A stretch of DNA of 64,000 bases from CAVRIA01 sp963721115 (GCA_963721115.1 CAVRIA010000014.1:124001-188000), one strand, 5' to 3'; counted from the first letter of the stretch, positions 1 through 9,077 are shown. Numbers and translations are program-made. Notes: generated by a model not told the origin, from the letters alone.

Positions 1-309
1 CTGAGCGCCTTCCTGATTCCCGAGCAATGGAAGACATGGGGGATCGCGCGCGGCACGGTCTTCCGCGACGACGGCGCTGCGCAGCAAGCCGGCGGGCGCG
101 GCGTGTACGCAGCCGGGTTCAGTCTGCTCAACATGACCAACCTGCGGCGATCCGGGAGCTACGGATTGCTGCAGGCCACTGTCGTTCTGTCCCGGCCCTA
201 TCAACCCGGAGACGAAGCCGCGCCCATGGCCATGCTGCAGCAACCACTGCTGGCGCGGGTTCGCGCCGCCCGACCGGCCGAGCCCGCCCGAACCGCCGCC
301 CTGCCCTGA
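1..309 (+). CDS. C-terminal part of an unrecognised protein (5' end outside window)
   Basis: An open frame runs in from the left edge and stops with TGA at 307-309, giving 102 residues. No family is recognised. The visible part has alternating hydrophobic and polar stretches (GVYAAGFSLLNMTN, LLQATVVLSRPY), which would suit beta-strands, followed by an Ala/Pro/Arg-rich tail. Composition fits the surrounding coding DNA. The missing start prevents any statement on localisation. Function unknown. Confidence 0.5.
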   Translation: MSAFLIPEQWKTWGIARGTVFRDDGAAQQAGGRGVYAAGFSLLNMTNLRRSGSYGLLQATVVLSRPYQPGDEAAPMAMLQQPLLARVRAARPAEPARTAALP

Positions 310-373
310 ACGGATCTCGACTCGGCCCCGATCCGCTTGGGACTGTCGATTTTCTCCGAAACGAGGCCCTTGA

Positions 374-415
374 CTACGCTCAGGACAGGCTTCGACAAGC
401 TCAGCCTGAGCGGTT
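374..415. repeat. CTTCGACAAGCTCAG nested palindrome (REP-like)
   Basis: GCTCAGG at 378-384 pairs with CCTGAGC at 405-411, and inside it GCTT/AAGC closes a CGAC loop at 389-400. A related word, CTGAGCCTGTCGAAGG, lies at 2109-2124 on the other side of the IS110-type transposase. Short palindromes of this wording are a common dispersed class in GC-rich genomes. Apart from this palindrome I see no gene in 310-861, which may also contain one end of the insertion element. Confidence 0.55.
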
Positions 416-2108
416 GGGGGATTGATTTCAAAGGACTTTGTCCGCTCACCCTTCTATGAGTGCCCGCTGTCAAGTGGCACGACGCAGGGGGGGTGAAAGT
501 TGTTCTGGGGAGCTCGCGGGGTGGTGGACGGCGACGGCCGGCGTCGTTCGTACGGAGCAGCATCGGGGCGATGGCTGAGGCATGCGGTCCCGCAAGCGAA
601 GGTCGGTACCCATCGAGGCACCTGACGCCACCTTCTATTCGTGTCGGTGTGATCATTCTCACCGTGCACCAGATTCCCTATTCGCTGTGCGCAGGACCGA
701 GGGAACATACGCTCCTTCTGAGAGCTGCGGCTCGCACAAGGCGGGCCCGGGTGAGCGTCGAGCTGTATGTTCGCCTCAGTGTTCTCCATGATGCATTCCG
801 TTTGAATCGGCGCTGGCAATCTCCTCTGCAACTCTCGCGGGCTCTGCCTTGGCTTACGAGATCAGGCCGCTCTCAACACATACGTTTCCATCTCGCCCGT
901 GATGGCATTGGGCAGCGTTGCCCCAAACGCACAGCGCCACAGTGCAATAACCAGCCTGCGAGCCACAGCCACGATCCCCACTCGTCGTTGCCGCCGTCCC
1001 GCGTTGGCGAATCTCTCATTGAACCACTGGGTCAATGCACTGTGTGGCTGCCAGCGCACCCATGACCAGGCGATCTGGATCACCACCCGGCGCAGCCACC
1101 GGTTCCCTGCCTTGTCGATTCCCTGCTCATGCAGAGTGTCCCCGCTTTGATATGGCGTCGGTGTCAGCCCCGTGCTCCCTCCCACCTCGCGGCGGTTGCG
1201 AAATTCTCGCCACGCAAACAGCTCCACCACCAGAATGCGGGCCCCCTGGGGCCCGATCCCGCGCAGACTCACCAAGCGCTGCATCATATCGATGGCGCTG
1301 CCCGACTCGGCCGCTTCCTTTAGCTCCGCCTCCATCTCCTCCTCGATGCCGTGAATCTGTCGCTCGAGGATCTCCATTCGCTCGATCTCCCGCTCGAGCC
1401 GCCGGCGCAGTCCCTCCCCCAGCACCGATTCATCCCACAGCCGCAGACTCGCCACTTCCTCCCGCACCTTGCTCCAGCGCCTGACCGATACTCCGTGCAC
1501 GGCCAGCAGACCACGGATGCGATTGCGAATCCGGGTGCGCTCCTCGACCAGCGTGGCCAGATCTCGATGCAGCTGGCGGGCATCCTCGATCTGCGGCGGT
1601 GGAACCCGCACCACACTCCACACCTTCGGCTCGCCCATCGTGTGACGACACAACAGCTTCAGCAGGCTATCGACGTCGAGCCCGTCGGACTTCGCGCGCC
1701 GCTTGCGGCGGTCGACTTCGATGCTGGCCGAATCCACCACCACGTTCTTCACCCCAATCGACTCCAGCCAGCGGTGCAGCCAAAACCCATCCGGTCCTGC
1801 TTCGTAGCAGCTCACTACCGGCGCATCCTCGGGCAGCCCGAAGCGCCGCTTGGCCGCGGCAATCTCCTCCTGCACCGCCGCCCGGTCGCCGGCATCGACG
1901 TTCTTCTTGCGCGCCTTCTGCCCCAGGCCGGTCGTGAACCCGAGCTTCCACTTCCGGGCTCCGAGCTCAAAGGTCATGTGCAGGATCCTGCCGCTCGTGC
2001 TATTGGCCATCTCCGCGGTTGCTGCTGTCATCTCTGGTCTCCTTTCATGGGTGTGAATGTCGGCCATAGATAGACAGCAGCAACCGCTCCTTCCAGCGCT
2101 CATGGTAT
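413..2108 (-). mobile_element. Probable IS110-family insertion sequence, ends not resolved
   Basis: The element must contain the transposase at 862-2031. The limits given are only the interval between the two CTTCGACA-type repeats that flank it, because IS110 members usually have no terminal inverted repeats or target duplications to mark the ends. The long non-coding stretch beyond the transposase stop (413-861) or the short leader (2032-2108) would be the place for a bridge RNA. I could not identify its loops by eye. Confidence 0.45.
862..2031 (-). CDS. IS110-family transposase (DEDD/serine recombinase)
   Basis: A 389-residue protein. The N-terminal RuvC-like domain shows the acidic set E22 (FELGARKW), E77 (CYEAGPDGFW) and D116/D119 (KSDGLD), so the usual first Asp is Glu. 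The C-terminal IS116/IS110 domain has the SLRGIGP helix-hairpin-helix-like segment and GLTPTPYQSG with the candidate nucleophilic serine, followed by KAGNRWLRR. The ATG at 2031 is preceded by GAAAGGAG at a good distance; an upstream in-frame ATG at 2136 has no such site. IS110 elements lack typical inverted repeats and are guided by an element-encoded bridge RNA. The gene looks intact. Confidence 0.9.
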   Translation of the reverse strand: MTAATAEMANSTSGRILHMTFELGARKWKLGFTTGLGQKARKKNVDAGDRAAVQEEIAAAKRRFGLPEDAPVVSCYEAGPDGFWLHRWLESIGVKNVVVDSASIEVDRRKRRAKSDGLDVDSLLKLLCRHTMGEPKVWSVVRVPPPQIEDARQLHRDLATLVEERTRIRNRIRGLLAVHGVSVRRWSKVREEVASLRLWDESVLGEGLRRRLEREIERMEILERQIHGIEEEMEAELKEAAESGSAIDMMQRLVSLRGIGPQGARILVVELFAWREFRNRREVGGSTGLTPTPYQSGDTLHEQGIDKAGNRWLRRVVIQIAWSWVRWQPHSALTQWFNERFANAGRRQRRVGIVAVARRLVIALWRCAFGATLPNAITGEMETYVLRAA

Positions 2109-2190
2109 CTGAGCCTGTCGAAGGGTGTCCTGGCATTTATCGACAGCCTCGCTTGGCAGGAGGCCGGCATCCAGGCAATCTGAAGCGCCA

Positions 2191-4470
2191 ATGCGAACCA
2201 CCCTGCTCCTGCCGACGCTCTGCACCGCGATTCTGCTCGCCGCCGCCGTGGCGGTGCGAGCGCAGAGCCCGGCGATCGATCTCGCCGGTGTCTCGACCGC
2301 CGTTCCCGGCTTGCGCCGCGTCTTCGGCTCGGCGGGCGACGGAACGCATGGCGTGCCCGTCGCGGGCGGCCTCGACTGCGACGGCGACGGCCATCCCGAC
2401 TACGCGATGGCCGCCATTCTCGCCAGCCCTCTGGGCCGCACCGGAGCCGGCCGCGTCTACCTCGTCTTCGGCGACGGCGCGATTCAGGGGAGCCTCGACA
2501 CCGGCACGGCGCAGGCGGGCATTCTGCGCATCGACGGCGACGGCGCGTCCGAAGTGACGGGCAGCGAGATCTGGATGGCCGACGTCACCGGCGACGGCAT
2601 CGCCGACCTGCTCATCGGTCGGCAGAACTACAGCCCGGACGGCTCCCGCACGGGAGCCGGTGCCCTCACCATCGTGGTCGGCGGCCAGGCATTGCGCAAT
2701 CAGGCGGCCACGCTTCAGGACCTCGACCTGCGCTCGCCGCCGCCCGGCGTAACGATCACCACGCTGGTCGGCGCGCATGCCTTCGACCGTCTCGGCATCT
2801 GGGTGCGGGCCGGCGACGTCACCGGCGACGGGGTCGACGACATCGTGGTCGGCGCCGACCAGCAGGAGATCTCCGGCGACGTCCACGCCGGCTCGGTCTA
2901 CGTCGTTCGCGGCGGGCCCCACCTGGCGGTCAACCAGACGATCGACCTGGCGAACTTCGGCTCCACCGCCCTGCCCGGCAACGTGGCGCGCCTGCATCCG
3001 CCGCTCGGCTCGCTGCACTACCACTTCGGCGCCACCTGCCAGATTGCCGATCTCGACGGCAACGGGCGCAGCGAAGTCCTCGCCGCCGCCGCTCTCAACC
3101 GAGTCGGCGCCTCGATTCCGGCCAACGGCGCCCCCGCCAGCTCGGCGCATGCGATCGGCGGCTCCGCGCACGGCACGACGTACATCGCCTGGGACGACAA
3201 CTTCACCGCCAATCCCTGGCCCAACGGGCTCGACATCGACGTCTCCTCGCCGCCCGGGACCGTCACCGTCATTCGCGGCGCCACCGACGACGGGAGCTTC
3301 GGAGAAGAGCTGGTGGGCGGGCTCGACTACGACGGCGACGGCACGGCAGACCTCTTCGTCGGCGACCTCGTCGGCGACGCGTCGCCCGGCGGCAACCGGC
3401 CGAACTCGGGAACGGGCCGCGTCTTCTACGACGCCGCGGCATTGAAGGGATTGAGCTTCTCGCTCAGCTCGCCGCCGCCTCAGGCGACGATCGCGACCAT
3501 GCTCGGCGGCGGCGCCAACTACATCGCCGGGGACACAGTGGCTCAGGGCGATTTCGACGGCGACGGGAAGCCCGACCTGGCCATCTGCTCGCCCGAGGGA
3601 AGCCCGTTCAGCCGTTCCGAGGCGGGGATCATCGACGTCTTCTACGGGCGCGACGGCCCGCTTCCCTCGCCCATCGACATGAAGGCCGGATCGCTTCCGC
3701 CGGCGCAGACGGCGCGCATCGCCGAGATCTACGGCGCCCACGGCGCCGCCACCGGAGACCGCGGCGACGTTCTGTGTTACAGCGGGGCGGCCGGGGATAT
3801 CGACGGCGACGGCCGCGACGACCTCATCGTCAACGAGATGCTCGGCAACGGCCCGGGCGGCCTGCCACGCGACAAGGGCAACCTGATCATCGTCAGCGGG
3901 GCGCTGCTGACTCCGCCGTCGGCCCTGAGCGGCAGGGTGAGCTACTACCGCGACAATCGTCCGGTCGACGGTGTCGTCCTCGACCTCGACGCCGGCACCC
4001 CGCAGAGCACCTCGACCGTGAGCACCGGCCGCTATGCGTTCCCTGACGCGCCCGCCGGCACCTCGCTGCTCCACCCCTCGAAGACCGGCGGCATGAACGC
4101 CGCAATCTCCTCGCTCGACGCCTCGTGGATTCTGCAGACTGCGGTGGGCTTGCGGCAGTTCGACGCCATGCAGAAGCTCGCTTGCGACGTCACCGGCAAC
4201 GGCACCATCAGCTCTCTCGACGCAGCGCGCATCCTTCAATACCAGGTGCACCTGCTCGACCATTTCGCCGTCGCCGACTCCTGCGGCTCCGACTGGATCT
4301 TCATACCGGAACCGGATTCGACTCCGAACCAGATTCTCACCCAGCCGCAGGCCGCGGCCGCCTCTTGCGATCCGGGTGCGATCTCCTACTCCCCCTTGGT
4401 GGCGCCGGCGCAGAACCAAAATTTCGTCGCCGTCCTGTTCGGCGACTGCACCGGCAACTGGGAGCCGTAA
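2191..4470 (+). CDS. Secreted seven-repeat FG-GAP beta-propeller with C-terminal dockerin repeats
   Basis: A 759-residue protein. Residues 1-24 form a signal peptide ending near VRAQS, which supports the ATG at 2191 over the one at 2125. Seven calcium-loop motifs of the FG-GAP type follow: DCDGDGHPD, DVTGDGIAD, DVTGDGVDD, DLDGNGRSE, DYDGDGTAD, DFDGDGKPD and DIDGDGRDD. This is the number expected for a seven-bladed integrin-like propeller. After it come a carboxypeptidase-regulatory-like segment (GRVSYYRDNRPVDG) and two dockerin type I half-repeats (ISSLDASWILQ, GTISSLDAARILQ), then the terminal FGDCTGNW motif. Likely exported and calcium-binding. No cohesin partner is visible, so the role is unknown. 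Confidence 0.8.
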   Translation: MRTTLLLPTLCTAILLAAAVAVRAQSPAIDLAGVSTAVPGLRRVFGSAGDGTHGVPVAGGLDCDGDGHPDYAMAAILASPLGRTGAGRVYLVFGDGAIQGSLDTGTAQAGILRIDGDGASEVTGSEIWMADVTGDGIADLLIGRQNYSPDGSRTGAGALTIVVGGQALRNQAATLQDLDLRSPPPGVTITTLVGAHAFDRLGIWVRAGDVTGDGVDDIVVGADQQEISGDVHAGSVYVVRGGPHLAVNQTIDLANFGSTALPGNVARLHPPLGSLHYHFGATCQIADLDGNGRSEVLAAAALNRVGASIPANGAPASSAHAIGGSAHGTTYIAWDDNFTANPWPNGLDIDVSSPPGTVTVIRGATDDGSFGEELVGGLDYDGDGTADLFVGDLVGDASPGGNRPNSGTGRVFYDAAALKGLSFSLSSPPPQATIATMLGGGANYIAGDTVAQGDFDGDGKPDLAICSPEGSPFSRSEAGIIDVFYGRDGPLPSPIDMKAGSLPPAQTARIAEIYGAHGAATGDRGDVLCYSGAAGDIDGDGRDDLIVNEMLGNGPGGLPRDKGNLIIVSGALLTPPSALSGRVSYYRDNRPVDGVVLDLDAGTPQSTSTVSTGRYAFPDAPAGTSLLHPSKTGGMNAAISSLDASWILQTAVGLRQFDAMQKLACDVTGNGTISSLDAARILQYQVHLLDHFAVADSCGSDWIFIPEPDSTPNQILTQPQAAAASCDPGAISYSPLVAPAQNQNFVAVLFGDCTGNWEP

Positions 4471-4499
4471 CGCAGCGCGTCGTCACGCCCCGGAGAGAA

Positions 4500-4544
4500 G
4501 GAGCGCAGGGCGAGGGGAACTAAGGGGGGGACGCCCTGCGCTCC
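4500..4544 (+). terminator. Stem-loop after the propeller gene
   Basis: GGAGCGCAGGGCG (4500-4512) pairs perfectly with CGCCCTGCGCTCC (4532-4544) around a 19-base loop, 30 bases after the stop codon at 4470. There is no T tract, so it may act as an RNA-stabilising or Rho-assisted element. The remaining 4545-4821 shows no convincing gene. It stays open in frame with the next gene, so a longer start for that gene cannot be excluded. Confidence 0.5.
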
Positions 4545-4821
4545 ACCAGCGGAAGTCGCCTCCCGCCAGCAGGGACATTTTAACCATTTGCGCGCCGGCA
4601 GCAATGCACCCGGGCAAGGAAAGACGGCTACGCGGTACGGCGTCGGCACGAGCGTCGCGACGGATTTCTCAGAAACTGGAAGCCGGCGGCAAAAGAGCGA
4701 GAGAATGTCGTCGTCCACGGACAACACCGCGCCGAGCTTCCCGAGCGCCGTTCCTGGCACATCGACTGCTGGACTTTCAATCAATCGCGGACAGGCTCAC
4801 GTCGAAGCGGGAGAAGACGAA

Positions 4822-5232
4822 ATGGCCGACGAGGCGACGGTGTTCGTGGTCGAGGATGATCCAGGGGTACGCGACAGCATCCGCTGGCTGCTCGAGTCCG
4901 CTGGGCTGCGGGCCGAGACCTACGGGTCCGCACGGGAGTTTCTCGCCTCCTACGACGACAGCCGGCCCGGCTGTCTCCTGCTCGACGCGCTTCTTCCGGG
5001 GCTGAGCGGTCTGCAGCTGCACGAGCAACTGCGCACAGCGGACTCCTCTCTTCCGATCATCGTCATGTCGGGCTCGGACCTGGAGCCCGAAGCCTGCAAA
5101 GGCGCGGTCGACGTCCTCCACAAGCCGTTCAGCGACGCGGTCCTCCTCGAACGCATCCGACGGGCTCTGGATCTGAGCCGCCGCGTTCACGACGCCGACG
5201 ACGAGCCCTTGGATCCCCCGGGAATGGCCTGA
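4822..5232 (+). CDS. Single-domain response regulator (FixJ-type receiver)
   Basis: 136 residues forming one CheY-like receiver domain. The acidic pocket is VVEDDP, the phospho-acceptor Asp is in LLLDALLPGLSG, the switch Ser is in IIVMSGSD and the conserved Lys-Pro is in LHKPFSD. The last helix and the RRALDLSRR linker resemble FixJ/NodW regulators, but no DNA-binding domain follows before the stop, so it probably acts by protein contact or phosphotransfer. The start is chosen because a GGGAGAAG ribosome site precedes 4822 and the domain begins at once; upstream in-frame starts would add 78 residues of low-complexity sequence. No kinase gene is nearby. Confidence 0.85.
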   Translation: MADEATVFVVEDDPGVRDSIRWLLESAGLRAETYGSAREFLASYDDSRPGCLLLDALLPGLSGLQLHEQLRTADSSLPIIVMSGSDLEPEACKGAVDVLHKPFSDAVLLERIRRALDLSRRVHDADDEPLDPPGMA

Positions 5233-5241
5233 CCGCCGAAT

Positions 5242-5314
5242 GTTGTTGAGTTGTTGAGCTGTTTGTTGTTGGTTCTTGAGGCTCTGACAACCAACAAACT
5301 CAACAACGAACAAC
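5242..5314. repeat. GTTGTTGAG / CTCAACAAC self-complementary tract between convergent genes
   Basis: The left half is made of GTTGTTGAGTTGTTGAG-like words (5242-5274) and the right half of AACCAACAAACTCAACAACG-like words (5289-5314), so the transcript can fold on itself from either strand. It lies between the stop of the response regulator and the stop of the opposite-strand gene at 5361, where a bidirectional terminator would be expected. Confidence 0.6.
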
Positions 5315-5360
5315 CCGGCAGGGCGGTGGGGCGGATTGCTGGGCAAACCCGGTGCGTCGG

Positions 5361-6002
5361 TCAGGGAGACCCGCCCCAGGTCTTGGTCACACCCAGGGTG
5401 AGCGAGTGCAGGCTGTCCTCGAAATTGGGCAGCCATCCGCCTTCGGCCGCTAGGCCGCGGCTCGCGGCGCCGCGCACCGATTGAAACCGGTAGCCGAGAT
5501 CCAGCGTGCTCCACGACAGCCGCCACGACATGTCCAGATTCAGCACGTCGCGCTCCCTGTTGGTCGAGAAGTCGGAGTACTGGCTCTGCCGCAGCGCGTC
5601 GTTGGACGCCGTATCGAACAGGAAGGCGTGCTTGTACTTGAAGTTCGCCGTCCAGTGGTCGGACAGCAGATAGGTCAGGCCGTTGCCGGAAACCCCGTCG
5701 CTCGACGACGACTCGCCGCCCGCCACAGCGAGGAGATCGGTGCTCTGCACCAGTCGGATCGGCGCTACCTCCCGATCCAGAGTGAGAAAGAGGGCGGGCG
5801 ACTCCGAAATGGAATCATCGCCGGCGCTGCACTGTTGAGCGCCGGGGCCGGACACGCCCGGTGGCGCGGTTTGCGCCACGGCGTCCGCCGCGACAGGTGC
5901 GGGCGGTGACCACAGCCAGACGGCGGCCAGCAACGCGAACGCGAGCCTCGTGGCCTCCGGCGGGCCGCCTCTCTCCAGCAGCCGTTTCAACGGGATGTTC
6001 AT
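5361..6002 (-). CDS. Hypothetical exported protein, probable outer-membrane beta-strand protein
   Basis: 213 residues from the ATG at 6002 (an ATG at 6041 would add 13). An Ala/Leu/Trp-rich signal sequence (TRLAFALLAAVWLWSPP) ends near PVAADAVAQ. The second half has alternating strand-like segments with aromatic residues (NGLTYLLSDHWTANFKYKH, LDLGYRF, LHSLTLGVTKTW), typical of a small outer-membrane barrel or its fragment. No named family is recognised. It is convergent with the response regulator and divergent from the LolA-like gene at 6113. Confidence 0.6.
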   Translation of the reverse strand: MNIPLKRLLERGGPPEATRLAFALLAAVWLWSPPAPVAADAVAQTAPPGVSGPGAQQCSAGDDSISESPALFLTLDREVAPIRLVQSTDLLAVAGGESSSSDGVSGNGLTYLLSDHWTANFKYKHAFLFDTASNDALRQSQYSDFSTNRERDVLNLDMSWRLSWSTLDLGYRFQSVRGAASRGLAAEGGWLPNFEDSLHSLTLGVTKTWGGSP

Positions 6003-6112
6003 AGCACCCGGCGGCACCGGGAACAATGGCGCCGGTGGCACCCGGCGCGCGGTGGCTTGGCGTCTCCTCGGAAATCGGTTAACGGTGCCGCTCGCCGAGG
6101 AGGGACTTCGAA

Positions 6113-6888
6113 ATGGGGACCATGCTCAGATTCGCCGTCTGTGTCGCGCTGACGGGATGCCTCGAAACCGCGCTGTCCGACCGCAGCGCGCGCCGACGCC
6201 GACGAGGCGCGCAACCTGGTGCGGCGTGTGCTCGACGCCGTTCCCAAGGCATCGTTCGCCGCCAAGCTGAACCTGTCGTCCAAGGATTTCGACACGCGCG
6301 TCCTGCGCATGAACCGCAAGTACGTCGGTGGTGCACACGGCAGCTACCTCGAGGTCATCGCCCCCGACAACCTGCAAGGCATACGCTTCCTCTTCCTCGA
6401 GCGCCCGGGAGGGGAGAACGAGCAGTACATCAAGGTCGCCGCCAGCCGCAGCAGCGTTCGCGTGTCGGACGAGATCCGCCGGCAGCCCTTCCTCGGCTCG
6501 ACGTTCTACGTCTCCGACCTGGTCATGCCCAACCTCGACGACTACACGTACCGCTTCGTCGGCGAAGAGGCGCTACTCGGCCGTCCGTGCAAGCTGGTCG
6601 AGATGCTGCCGAAGAAGCCGGGACGAAGAGGTCTACGGCAAGACCGTCCTCGCCCTCGACCCGAACGACCTGCTGATTCTCCGGCGCCAGTTCTTCGACC
6701 AGAAGGGGGACCTCTTCAAGGTGTGGACGATCGAGAAGGTCGAGAAGATCGACGGCAACTGGACCCTGCGCGAGCAGGAGATGTCGAACGTGAAGGACAA
6801 CACCAGATCGCGGTTGGAGGTCGCCGAGATCGAATACGGCGTCGATCTGCCCGACGTGATGTTCACGCCGAAGTACCTGCTTCGCTGA
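6113..6888 (+). CDS. LolA-like outer-membrane lipoprotein-sorting protein (two frameshifts)
   Basis: The reading frame is interrupted twice, near 6190 and near 6620. At each point removal of one base restores a continuous protein of about 258 residues. The rejoined sequence has an N-terminal hydrophobic segment (LRFAVCVALTGC), a middle with FLFLERPGGENEQYIKV and FYVSDLVMPNLDDYTYRF, and an end YGVDLPDVMFTPKYLL, which match the PF17131 LolA-like family (unclosed barrel, lipid or lipoprotein handling in the periplasm). GAGGAGGG at 6097-6104 supports the start at 6113. The GGG at the second break looks like an extra G. Pseudogene or sequence error cannot be told apart here. Confidence 0.7.
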
Positions 6889-6938
6889 GCGCCTCCCGCC
6901 TTCTCGGATCGAGCTCGAAGGAGATACGCGTCGGAACG

Positions 6939-8093
6939 ATGGCGACGCCGGGCGCCCCGAAGGGCTCTCCGCCTGCCGCGCGCCGGGTCGGCGGCGCATC
7001 GCGGTCGCCGCCGGCGGCACGGCGGGCCACGTCTCCCCCGCCGTCGCGTTCGCGGACGCCTATCGCCGGCTCGATCGGGACGTAGAGATCGTCTTCTTCG
7101 GCGCCCCGGAGGGCTGTGAGGCCCGTTTGGTCCCGCTCTCCGGCCATCGACTGGAGACCGTGCCCGGGGCACCTCTGTTCCGCGTCGGGATCGCCGCCAA
7201 GGCGCGCGCGTTCGGACACCTGGCGCGCGGGTTCCTGCAGTCCCGCCGCCGCTTGCGAGCGATCGGCTCACGGCTCGCCGTCGGCTTCGGCGGCTACACG
7301 TCCGCCGGAGTCATGCTGGCGGCGCGCAGCCTGAGCCTGCGCACGGCGATCCACGAGGCCAATGTGGTTCCCGGCCTGACCAACCTTCTGCTGTCGCGCG
7401 TCGTCGACCGCGTCTACCTCGGGCACGAGGACGCGCGAGGCGCCTTCCGCGGGCGCGACACGGCGGTGACCGGCAATCCGATCCGGGCCGAAATCGCCGC
7501 GTTGCGTCCGGCCGAGAACCGCTGGCGCGGGTTGCCGGGGCGGACCGCGCGCCTGCTGGTCATCGGCGGCTCGGGCGGCTCGCCCTTTCTCAACCGCCGG
7601 GCACCGGACCTGTTGCGCCGTCTGGCCGCGCCTCGGGATCGGCGATCGAGGTACGCCACCAGTGCGGCGCGGGCGATCTCGCCCCGGTGCGCGCGGGCTA
7701 CGCCGAGGCGCGAGTCGCCGCGGCGGTGGTCCCCTACATCGACGACATGGGCGAGGCCTACGAGTGGGCGGACTTCGTCGTCACGCAGGGCGGCGCGGCG
7801 ACCCTGGCCGAGCTGGCGCACTGCGGCTTGCCCGCCCTGATCGTGCCTCTCGGCCGATGCGTCCTGGGACCACCAGAGGGCCAATGCCATCGCGCACGTC
7901 GAGGCGGGCGGCGGGCGCTGGGTCGCTGAAGACGAGTGGCGCCCGGAGGAGCTGGCGCTCTGGCTCGCCACCCTGCTGCGCGATCCCGAGGCGCTCGCCA
8001 CTCTCTCCCAACGGGTGCGACGACTCGCCGCCGCCGATGCGGCGTCGGCGCTCGTCACCGAGTGCGAGCGTCTGATGGACGGGCGTTGGTAGA
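6939..8093 (+). CDS. murG: MurG-like UDP-GlcNAc transferase (several frameshifts)
   Basis: Three frames must be joined (breaks near 6960, 7640 and 7855) to give about 385 residues. The pieces carry classic MurG marks: GGTAGHVSPAVA near the N-terminus, VGFGGYTSAGVMLAAR, IHEANVVPGLTNLLLSR, TGNPIRAEIA, VIGGSGGSPFLN, and the C-terminal donor-site motif VTQGGAATLAELAHCGLPAL followed by WDHQRANA. MurG adds GlcNAc to lipid I on the inner face of the membrane. The gene is outside a dcw cluster, so it could be a second, MurG-like transferase. Removing one G near 7855 restores the frame; the 7640 break needs one base added. Confidence 0.75.
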
Positions 8094-8826
8094 CGCGGCG
8101 CGGCGCCGTCGCGACTCGAGCGTGCGCCACCAGACGACGCCGGCGCCGTACGTCGCAAAGGCCAGCGCGGCGCCGACGACGAAGGACAGACAGAGACCGG
8201 CGGCGTCTCCCGCCGTACCGCCCCCGGCCGAGCCGAACAGCTGCGCCGAGAGCTTGAACAGATCGTCGCTGCGCCAGCGCGCCGGATCGAACGCCGGGGA
8301 GCAAAGAGCCGCCAGCCGCGAAACCAGAATCGAGCCCATCTCGTAGTAGTCCCCCGGCAGCGGAGATGAAGGGCGCGTACGCCAACGGCAGCGCGGCGCC
8401 GAAGCACAGCGCCCGACCGGTTCCGCCGCGCGGCGCGGCGGCCGAGCGCAGCAGCGGAACGCCGAGGAAGATGGTCAGGACGAAGGGCAGGAAGTCGGTC
8501 AGCAGATACGTGAGGTCGCTGCCGCGCGTATCGAACCCGGTGAGCTGACCGGCGTAGTCGGAGCCCACCGCGACGAACGGAAAGACGCGCCGCAGCAGCG
8601 CGGCGCCGTAGAGCGGATCGATCTCGAGACGGGTCACCTCACCGCCGCCGAGCCGGCAGCCGAGAGCGTGCGCGAGCTCGTGAACGGGGACGTACACCCA
8701 CCAGGAAACGGCGAACGACAAAGCCAGGAGCACGGCGTAACGGAGCCGCAGCCCGCGCAGGAACGGGTCCAGAGCCGCCAGGTAGTCGTCCAGCGGCAGT
8801 CTCACGAATCTAGAAGCCCATCGCAT
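8055..8826 (-). CDS. Integral-membrane metalloprotease-like protein with HELAH motif (one frameshift)
   Basis: The frame starting at ATG 8826 has several membrane segments (YAVLLALSFAVSWWVYVPVHE, FVLTIFLGVPLL) with HELAHALG at the end of the first, the zinc-binding HExxH arrangement of M50 site-2-protease-like proteins. Near 8350 one extra G breaks it; after removal it continues as DYYEMGSILVSRLA into a last membrane helix (AGLCLSFVVGAALAFATYG). The repaired length is about 256 residues. The 3' end overlaps the convergent MurG-like gene by 39 bases. The catalytic third ligand (usually NxxPxxxLDG) is not obvious, so activity is uncertain. Confidence 0.6.
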
Positions 8827-8903
8827 GCGTTCCGCCTCCGCGGCGATCCGGCCAAGGCGCAGCTAGGCACCCGGCGCAGGCGAGGTCAAACGAAGCGAGG
8901 CTG

Positions 8904-8995
8904 TTGTGGTGCGGGCGTCTCGCCTGCACGGGGCTTGGCGCGGGAGGATCAGCGGCCCGGTGGGCCGCCATGCAGGCCGGAGGCCCGCACCACAA
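8904..8995. repeat. Nested palindromic element, 92 bp
   Basis: Three perfect arms nest inside one another: TTGTGGTGCGGGC (8904-8916) with GCCCGCACCACAA (8983-8995), GCCTGCA (8932-8938) with TGCAGGC (8971-8977), and GCGGCCC (8952-8958) with GGGCCGC (8962-8968). The whole can fold into one long hairpin. It sits in the 250-base gap between two minus-strand genes, where it could end transcription or be a mobile palindromic repeat. Confidence 0.65.
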
Positions 8996-9077
8996 TGGCC
9001 ACGCGGCGACGATCGCGCGCTCGCGCGCCTATGATCGACCGCGGCGAAACCTTCGGAGCTGGGGGAAGACCGACTCG

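Noticed and set aside
2137..4419. A 760-codon open frame on the minus strand opposite the propeller gene
   Set aside because: It mirrors the GC-rich codon pattern of the plus-strand gene, is rich in Arg/Gly/Val/Ala and shows no domain; the plus strand has signal peptide, calcium loops and dockerin repeats.
4545..4821. Possible cyclic di-GMP riboswitch before the response regulator
   Set aside because: GGGCAAGGAAAGACGG recalls the class I form loosely, but the paired GCAAAGCC segment and receptor are not there.
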